Assembly: GCF_013387495.1 (NCBI RefSeq)
Contig: NZ_JABZEE010000011.1
Location: forward strand, 124,001 to 188,000
Source of the DNA: Streptomyces sp. PKU-EA00015
Lineage (GTDB): Bacteria; Actinomycetota; Actinomycetes; Streptomycetales; Streptomycetaceae
Reading direction: 5' to 3'
Length of the DNA: 64,000 bases
Below the pieces are notes generated by a model. The model ran no database searches. It had not been told where the DNA came from and worked only from the letters and a program-made list of their open reading frames with translations. This document shows, in pieces, positions 58,549-64,000 of the stretch. The position numbers and the translations under genes are program-made. Each line of letters begins with the position of its first letter. Position 1 is the first letter of the stretch.

Positions 58549-59559
58549 TCAACCGGCGAAGGCGTCGCACACCGCCTCGTACTCCCGCGTCCACCAGACC
58601 GCCAGGGCCGACGCCGCAGGAAACTGCGGGTCGGCCCTTCGGTCGTGGAGCTGATAGCGCCAGCGCAGTATCCAGAAGTCGTTGAGCCGCTCCCACCACA
58701 CCCGGTGCACCGCCGCGGCCAGTTCCGCCGGGTCCGCGTCCGCCGCGCGCCGGTAGGCCCGCGCGTACGCCCGGACCTTCGCCAGCTCCAGCTGTCCGGC
58801 GGGCTGGACGAAGAAGATCGCGGCTGCCCGTACCGCCTCCTCGGCCCGTGGCTGGACGCCGAGGCGGTCCCAGTCGACGATCGCGGCGGGCTCGGCGCCC
58901 CGGTACAGCAGGTTCAGCGGGTGGAAGTCGCCGTGGACCCAGCCGCCACCGCCGCCCGGCGGCGGCCTGCGGCCCGCGTGCTCGGCCAGCAGAGCACGCC
59001 GCTGGAGCAGCCGGTGCTCGGCCAGGGTGTCGAACGAGTCGCGCGGGCGGCTGCCGCGGGCCAGCTCCAGCAGCTCGTCGATGAGCGCGAACGTCTCCTC
59101 GGGGTCGGCGCTGTCGTACGCGGCGCTCCGGCTCGCCGCGCCGTCCATGACCTGGGCCAGACAGGTGTGCACCAGCCCCAGCAGAGCGCCGAGCCGCCGT
59201 GACTGGGCGGTGCTGAGCTGGGCGCCGCCGCGGTGCCGGCCGTCGACCCAGGGGTGCAGGGCGTAACAGCGGCCCCCGATCACGGCCACCGTGCCGCCGC
59301 CCGCGTCCTCCAGGGGCGGCGCCACCGGGACGCCGAGCGTCTGGAGCCTGCGGGTGGCCTTGTGCTGGCGGACGATGGCGGCCTGGTCCCCGTCGAGGTG
59401 GTGCTTGAGGAAGTACGCGCCGCGCGTGGTGGAGAGGCGGTAGCCGCGATTGAGGAGGCCCTGGGTGACGGGACGGCAGGAGAGCGGTTGGCCCACGGTG
59501 TCGTAGCGGCGCAGAAGGGCGTCGACGGGGGGCGCAGCAATAGCAGATGAGCGCGGCAC
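58549..59559 (-). CDS. APH-fold phosphotransferase
   Basis: 336 residues from ATG 59559. Aminoglycoside phosphotransferase-like kinase fold: catalytic loop VHGDFHPLNLLYRG and metal-binding AIVDWDRLG. N-lobe Lys in GAYFLKHHL. Close to homoserine/choline kinase-like relatives, so the substrate may be a metabolite, not a drug. Single gene, convergent with the kinase. Confidence 0.88.
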   Translation of the reverse strand: MPRSSAIAAPPVDALLRRYDTVGQPLSCRPVTQGLLNRGYRLSTTRGAYFLKHHLDGDQAAIVRQHKATRRLQTLGVPVAPPLEDAGGGTVAVIGGRCYALHPWVDGRHRGGAQLSTAQSRRLGALLGLVHTCLAQVMDGAASRSAAYDSADPEETFALIDELLELARGSRPRDSFDTLAEHRLLQRRALLAEHAGRRPPPGGGGGWVHGDFHPLNLLYRGAEPAAIVDWDRLGVQPRAEEAVRAAAIFFVQPAGQLELAKVRAYARAYRRAADADPAELAAAVHRVWWERLNDFWILRWRYQLHDRRADPQFPAASALAVWWTREYEAVCDAFAG

Positions 59560-59842
59560 CCGCCAGATGTTAGATCACGCTGCGTGTCGCGCCGGTGGCT
59601 GTTCGAGGTGGTCGACCGCGTGCACGACGACGGACCGCGGGTCGGCGCGCAGGTGGACCGGGTCGAAACCGGCCGGTCGACGGCGCGGTGATCCTCGGTG
59701 GGCATGCCTTTCCCTCTCCGTCACCTGCGGCCCCGGACGGCAGGGCCACCGGATGTCCACCGGGGAGGGGGCCGAAGTCCCCGCCGGGGGGCCCAGCGGA
59801 TTAGCCCGAACGGGTGACGCCCCCGGCCGTGCACCGCGATGA

Positions 59843-60107
59843 CGCATCGCCGCCGCGGACGGCCTTGAGGACATGTGATGTTCTCGTTCTGAGAACGGAC
59901 GTCGCGGCACACCTCGACGCCGTTTCCGTCCGGCAGCCGCACCTGGAGAAACGCCACGTCGGGAGCGGTGGCGGGGATCCTGACCAGGGCGTCTTCCGCC
60001 GTACCGGCCTCGCCCGCGACCTCGGTGCCGGGTTCGGCCGAAAGTGGTTCCCGGACGCCGCGCCGCCCGGCTGCGGGGTCGGCGAGCGGGAATAGGGTGA
60101 TTTTTCC
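59843..60107 (-). pseudogene. DevR-like response regulator remnant
   Basis: Minus-strand reading EEGKITLFPLADPAAGRRGV, SAEPGTEVAGEAGTAEDALV and DVAFLQVRLPDGNGVEVCRD is a receiver domain. The phospho-acceptor Asp expected in VLDVRLPDG is Gln (FLQVRLPDG), and the DDH acidic pair is ADP. After RSQNENI (about 59877), homology continues in another frame as VLKAVRGGDA (59872-59843), so roughly 25-30 codons plus the frame were lost. The LuxR DNA-binding half is absent. Dead gene. Confidence 0.7.
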
Positions 60108-60227
60108 TTCTTCATGTGCCTGGGCAGTCTCACATGTTGACTCTTCCCGTGCCTGGGGTGTGCGGGATAACGTGCCTTCGTTCCGGCGGTCCGCACGGCC
60201 CTGACCAGTGGCGTTCCCGCATTTCCT

Positions 60228-60256
60228 CGATTTACTTGGAAATCCAAGCAAAATCG
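60228..60256. promoter_or_regulatory. AT-rich dyad upstream of the second bkd operon
   Basis: CGATTT (60228-60233), CTTGGA (60235-60240), AA, TCCAAG (60243-60248), AAATCG (60251-60256): nested symmetric arms in a locally AT-rich patch. It is about 190 bases before bkdA2. Resembles a regulator site, possibly for the lost response regulator or an Lrp protein. Confidence 0.5.
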
Positions 60257-60446
60257 CAGGTCAAATGGGGTTTCGCAGGAGTGCTGCGCACTGGGTAACG
60301 TGCCTTTGACAGGACGTTCGCCGGGGCACCTGTCACGCCCGAATCCGGCCGCGTCGCACCCACCCCGTGCACCGGTCCGGACGCGGGCGAGCCGCACTGG
60401 CCACACCGGCGGACCCCGGGGGCCGGACCGACGGAGGAGCACGCAC

Positions 60447-61595
60447 GTGACCGTGGAGAGCACTGCCGCGCGCAAACCGCGACGCAGCAGCAAGCGCGTC
60501 AGCGCCGCGAAGAAGCCACAGAGTTCCGAGCCCCAGCTCGTACAGCTGCTGACGCCCGAGGGTGAGCGCGTCCAGCACCCGGACTACGACATCGACCTGA
60601 GCGCCGAGGAGCTGCGCGGGCTGTACCGCGACATGGTCCTCACGCGTCGGTTCGACGCCGAGGCCACCGCCCTGCAGCGCCAGGGTGAGCTGGGCCTGTG
60701 GGCCTCGCTGCTGGGCCAGGAGGCCGCCCAGATCGGTTCGGGACGCGCTCTGCGCGACGACGACTACGTCTTCCCGACCTACCGCGAGCACGGCGTCGCC
60801 TGGTGCCGCGGGGTCGACCCGACGAATCTGCTGGGCATGTTCCGCGGTGTGAACCACGGCGGCTGGGACCCGAACAGCAACAACTTCCACCTGTACACGA
60901 TCGTCATCGGCTCGCAGACGCTGCACGCCACCGGCTACGCGATGGGCGTGGCCAAGGACGGCTCCGACTCGGCCGTGATCGCGTACTTCGGCGACGGCGC
61001 GTCCAGCCAGGGCGACGTGGCCGAGTCCTTCACCTTCTCCGCGGTCTACAACGCCCCGGTCGTGTTCTTCTGCCAGAACAACCAGTGGGCGATCTCCGAG
61101 CCGACCGAGCGCCAGACCCGCGTCCCGCTCTACCAGCGTGCGCAGGGCTACGGCTTCCCCGGCGTCCGCGTCGACGGCAACGACGTCCTCGCCTGCCTCG
61201 CGGTCACCCGCTCCGCGCTGGAGCGCGCCCGCCGAGGCGAGGGCCCGACCCTGGTCGAGGCGTTCACCTACCGCATGGGCGCCCACACCACCTCCGACGA
61301 CCCGACCAGGTACCGGCACGACGAGGACCGCGCCGCCTGGGAGGCCAAGGACCCGATCCAGCGCCTGCGGACGTACCTCGAGAACGAGGGCCACGCCGAC
61401 GCGGCCTTCTTCGCCGCCCTGGACGAGGAGAGCGACGTGCTCGCCAAGCGGGTGCGCGAGGCGGTACGGGCCATGCCCGACCCCGACGACATGGCGATGT
61501 TCGACCACGTGTACGCGGACGGGCACGCGCTCGTCGACGAGGAGCGCGCACAGTTCGCCGCCTACCAGGCGTCGTTCGTCGAGGAGGGCAAGTAG
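60447..61595 (+). CDS. bkdA: Branched-chain 2-oxoacid dehydrogenase E1 alpha (second cluster)
   Basis: 382 residues from GTG 60447 (GGAGGA site at 60433-60440); upstream in-frame starts lack homology. TPP motif YFGDGASSQGDVAESFTFSA...NN intact, plus RRFDAEATALQRQGELGLWA and YRMGAHTTSDDPTRYRHDED. A 55-residue basic N-terminal region (RKPRRSSKRVSAAKKP) is longer than in the first cluster. Gene order is the same as in the 40.6-kb operon. It decarboxylates branched-chain keto acids; one cluster may prefer different substrates or growth phases. Confidence 0.94.
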   Translation: MTVESTAARKPRRSSKRVSAAKKPQSSEPQLVQLLTPEGERVQHPDYDIDLSAEELRGLYRDMVLTRRFDAEATALQRQGELGLWASLLGQEAAQIGSGRALRDDDYVFPTYREHGVAWCRGVDPTNLLGMFRGVNHGGWDPNSNNFHLYTIVIGSQTLHATGYAMGVAKDGSDSAVIAYFGDGASSQGDVAESFTFSAVYNAPVVFFCQNNQWAISEPTERQTRVPLYQRAQGYGFPGVRVDGNDVLACLAVTRSALERARRGEGPTLVEAFTYRMGAHTTSDDPTRYRHDEDRAAWEAKDPIQRLRTYLENEGHADAAFFAALDEESDVLAKRVREAVRAMPDPDDMAMFDHVYADGHALVDEERAQFAAYQASFVEEGK

Positions 61596-61597
61596 TC

Positions 61598-62578
61598 ATG
61601 GCGGTACAGAAACTCCCGCTCGCGAAGGCGCTCAACGAGTCGCTGCGCAAGGCCCTGGAGACCGACCCCAAGGTCCTGATCATGGGCGAGGACGTCGGCA
61701 AGCTCGGCGGCGTCTTCCGCATCACCGACGGGCTGCAGAAGGACTTCGGCGAGGACCGGGTCATCGACACCCCGCTCGCCGAGTCCGGCATCGTCGGCAC
61801 GGCGATCGGCCTGGCCCTGCGCGGCTACCGCCCGATCGTGGAGATCCAGTTCGACGGCTTCGTCTTCCCCGCGTACGACCAGATCGTCACGCAGCTCGCG
61901 AAGATGCACGCCCGCGCACTCGGCAAGATCAAGCTGCCCGTCGTCGTCCGTATCCCCTACGGCGGCGGCATCGGCGCGGTCGAGCACCACTCCGAGTCCC
62001 CCGAGGCGCTCTTCGCGCACGTCGCGGGCCTCAAGGTGGTCTCCCCCTCCAACGCCTCCGACGCCTACTGGATGCTCCAGCAGGCCGTCCAGAGCGACGA
62101 CCCGGTGATCTTCTTCGAGCCGAAGCGGCGCTACTGGGACAAGGGCGAGGTAGACACCGAGGCGATCCCCGGCCCGCTGCACACGGCGCGCGTCGCCCGG
62201 CCCGGCACGGACATCACCCTCGCCGCCTACGGCCCGATGGTGAAGGTCTGCGTCGAGGCCGCGGCCGCGGCGGCCGAGGAGGGCAAGTCGGTCGAGGTCC
62301 TCGACCTGCGCTCGATGTCCCCGATCGACTTCGACACGATCCAGACGTCCGTCGAGAAGACCGGCCGGCTGGTCGTGGTCCACGAGGCCCCCGTCTTCTA
62401 CGGCTCCGGCGCGGAGATCGCCGCCCGTATCACCGAGCGGTGCTTCTTCCACCTGGAGGCCCCGGTGCTGAGGGTCGGCGGCTTCCACGCCCCGTACCCG
62501 CCGGCCCGCCTGGAGGAGGAGTACCTTCCGGGACTGGACCGGGTGCTGGACGCCGTCGACCGCTCGCTCGCGTACTGA
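61598..62578 (+). CDS. bkdB: Branched-chain 2-oxoacid dehydrogenase E1 beta (second cluster)
   Basis: 326 residues from ATG 61598. Signatures: MGEDVGKLGGVFRITDGLQK, TPLAESGIVGTAIGLALRGY, VRIPYGGGIGAVEHHSESPE and EEEYLPGLDRVLDAVDRSLA. Very similar to the first-cluster E1beta but lacks its 4-base overlap with E1alpha (2-base gap). Paired with E1alpha in an alpha2beta2 complex. Confidence 0.95.
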   Translation: MAVQKLPLAKALNESLRKALETDPKVLIMGEDVGKLGGVFRITDGLQKDFGEDRVIDTPLAESGIVGTAIGLALRGYRPIVEIQFDGFVFPAYDQIVTQLAKMHARALGKIKLPVVVRIPYGGGIGAVEHHSESPEALFAHVAGLKVVSPSNASDAYWMLQQAVQSDDPVIFFEPKRRYWDKGEVDTEAIPGPLHTARVARPGTDITLAAYGPMVKVCVEAAAAAAEEGKSVEVLDLRSMSPIDFDTIQTSVEKTGRLVVVHEAPVFYGSGAEIAARITERCFFHLEAPVLRVGGFHAPYPPARLEEEYLPGLDRVLDAVDRSLAY

Positions 62579-62586
62579 GGAGTGCC

Positions 62587-63999
62587 GTGACCATGACCGC
62601 AGACACCTCCCTGCGCTTCCGCGAGTTCAAGATGCCCGACGTGGGCGAGGGACTCACCGAGGCCGAAATCCTCAAGTGGTACGTCCAGCCCGGTGACAGC
62701 GTCACCGACGGCCAGGTCGTGTGCGAGGTCGAGACGGCGAAGGCGGCCGTCGAGCTGCCGATCCCGTACGACGGCGTCGTGCACGAGCTGCGTTTCGAGG
62801 AGGGCACGACCGTCGACGTCGGCACGTCGATCATCACGATCGACGTGGCTCCCGGCGCGGGGCCGGCCGAGGAGCCGCCCCCGGCGGCCACCGAGCCGTC
62901 GCTCGCCGCCGCCGAGCCGCCGCCCGCGTCCGAGCCGGAGCCGGAGGCCAAGCCGCAGGGCCGCCAGCCGGTCCTCGTGGGTTACGGCGTCGCCGAGTCG
63001 TCGACCAAGCGCCGTCCGCGCAAGGCCCCGGCCGGATCCGTCCCCGAGCAGGCCGCCACGGCCGCGATCCAGGCCGAGATGAACGGGGCCGCCCCGGCCC
63101 GTCCGCGTCCGCTCGCCAAGCCGCCGGTGCGCAAGCTCGCCAAGGACCTGGGCATCGACCTCGAGGCGGTCACGCCCACCGGCCCCGACGGGATCATCAC
63201 CCGCGAGGACGTGCACGCCGCCGCGGCACCCGCGCCGGTCGCCGCCCCCGAGCCGGTGGCGGCCGAGGCTCCCGCTCCCGTGTCCGTCCCCGCCGGTGCT
63301 CGTGAGACCCGTGTCCCGATCAAGGGCGTACGGAAGGCGACCGCTGCCGCGATGGTCGGCAGCGCCTTCACCGCGCCGCACGTCACCGAGTTCGTCACCC
63401 TCGACGTGACGCGCACGATGAAGCTGATCGAGGAGCTGAAGGCCGACAAGGAGATGGCGGGGCTGCGGGTCAACCCGCTGCTGCTGATCGCCAAGGCCCT
63501 GCTCGTCGCCATCAAGCGGAACCCGGGCATCAACGCCGCCTGGGACGAGGCCAACCAGGAGATCGTCCAGAAGCACTACGTCAACCTGGGCATCGCCGCG
63601 GCCACCCCGCGCGGTCTGATCGTGCCGAACATCAAGGACGCGCACGACAAGACCCTGCCGGAACTGGCCGAGGCGCTGGGCGAGCTCGTGGCCACCGCGC
63701 GCGAGGGCAAGACCACCCCGGCGGCCATGCAGGGCGGCACCGTGACCATCACCAACGTCGGCGTCTTCGGCGTCGACACCGGCACGCCGATCCTGAACCC
63801 CGGCGAGTCCGCGATCCTCGCGGTCGGCGCGATCAAGCTCCAGCCGTGGGTCCACAAGGGGAAGGTGAAGCCTCGCCAGGTCACCACGCTCGCGCTCTCC
63901 TTCGACCACCGGCTGGTCGACGGTGAACTGGGCTCCAAGGTCCTCGCCGACGTCGCGGCGATCCTGGAGAACCCGAAGCGGCTCATCACCTGGGCCTGA
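62587..63999 (+). CDS. bkdC: Dihydrolipoyl acyltransferase E2 (second cluster)
   Basis: 470 residues from GTG 62587 (GAGGAG at 5 bases; ATG 62593 possible), stop TGA 63997-63999, so complete. One lipoyl domain (Lys52 in VETAKAAVEL), Ala/Pro linker, PSBD (about 180-215; KPPVRKLAKDLGIDLEAV), and catalytic core with FDHRLVDGE. A standard single-lipoyl E2. Together with E1 it needs an E3 not encoded here. Confidence 0.95.
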   Translation: MTMTADTSLRFREFKMPDVGEGLTEAEILKWYVQPGDSVTDGQVVCEVETAKAAVELPIPYDGVVHELRFEEGTTVDVGTSIITIDVAPGAGPAEEPPPAATEPSLAAAEPPPASEPEPEAKPQGRQPVLVGYGVAESSTKRRPRKAPAGSVPEQAATAAIQAEMNGAAPARPRPLAKPPVRKLAKDLGIDLEAVTPTGPDGIITREDVHAAAAPAPVAAPEPVAAEAPAPVSVPAGARETRVPIKGVRKATAAAMVGSAFTAPHVTEFVTLDVTRTMKLIEELKADKEMAGLRVNPLLLIAKALLVAIKRNPGINAAWDEANQEIVQKHYVNLGIAAATPRGLIVPNIKDAHDKTLPELAEALGELVATAREGKTTPAAMQGGTVTITNVGVFGVDTGTPILNPGESAILAVGAIKLQPWVHKGKVKPRQVTTLALSFDHRLVDGELGSKVLADVAAILENPKRLITWA

Positions 64000-64000
64000 C

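Larger units (their letters stand above)
59560..60446. other. Gene-poor region before the second bkd operon (887 bases)
   Basis: Contains the decayed response regulator (59843-60107, minus), an AT-rich dyad (60228-60256) and the bkd ribosome site GGAGGA. A 49-codon minus-strand ORF (59575-59724, ending DPVHLRADPRSVVVHAVDHL) has protein-like composition, but no family was recognised. Nothing else could be supported. Confidence 0.5.

Noticed and set aside
59575..59724. 49-codon minus-strand ORF ending DPVHLRADPRSVVVHAV
   Set aside because: Protein-like ending, but start, ribosome site and family could not be supported; left as a note in the region entry.

Overview
The window looks like chromosomal DNA of a Streptomyces species or a close relative. 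It is very GC-rich, GTG/TTG starts and 4-base ATGA/GTGA overlaps are common, and its gene content and order match the gyrA-to-bkd stretch near the replication origin of Streptomyces genomes. No insertion sequence, CRISPR array, rRNA or prophage was recognised. Accessory traits are limited to three degraded genes and a few inverted-repeat structures.

Layout. 1-5.2 kb: the end of gyrA, a DUF3566 membrane protein, tRNA-Ile, a DLW-39 micro-protein, and a tandem pair of exported membrane-anchored proteins; the first (VWA type) carries a frameshift. 5.2-11.6 kb: a tail-anchored Ser/Thr kinase with an upstream HTH gene, tRNA-Ala, an Lrp/AsnC remnant, a cyclophilin, a rhomboid protease, a cluster of DnaA-box-like sequences and crgA. 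11.7-16.2 kb: a DUF881 protein, three class E sortases and a pabA/trpG amidotransferase, closed by a 32-bp perfect-arm terminator. 16.3-24.4 kb (minus strand): the conserved actinobacterial growth and division cluster fhaA-fhaB-pstP-rodA-pbpA-pknB. 24.7-28 kb: tRNA-Leu, a parS-like site, DUF2252, J-domain and rhodanese proteins.

28-40.4 kb is a catabolic block: an acyl-CoA dehydrogenase, the phenylacetyl-CoA epoxidase operon paaABCDE, a DUF5819/HTTM/rRNA-or-tRNA methyltransferase operon, paaN, a 3-hydroxyacyl-CoA dehydrogenase, a TetR regulator (PaaR candidate) and a BkdR-like Lrp regulator. The first branched-chain keto acid dehydrogenase operon (E1alpha-E1beta-E2) follows at 40.6-44.2 kb, and a second complete set at 60.4-64.0 kb. 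One 18-bp quasi-palindrome occurs in front of paaA, between paaN and the hydroxyacyl-CoA dehydrogenase gene, and in slightly changed form in front of the first bkd operon. This suggests that one TetR regulator ties aromatic ring catabolism to branched-chain keto acid oxidation.

44.4-59.6 kb: a MobA-like/DUF6457 fusion, MoeA and a K+ channel in one overlapping operon with a parS site at the moeA/channel junction; a quinone oxidoreductase; a proteasome activator (Bpa); a PadR-ABC ATPase-permease operon; two divergent Ser/Thr kinases with different extracytoplasmic parts; and an APH-fold phosphotransferase. 59.8-60.1 kb holds a decayed DevR-like response regulator that has lost its phospho-acceptor Asp.

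The most useful leads are the shared PaaR-type operator, the three parS sites, the DnaA-box cluster next to crgA, the frameshifted VWA gene, the response-regulator and Lrp remnants, and the inverted-repeat element beside the 55-kb kinase.
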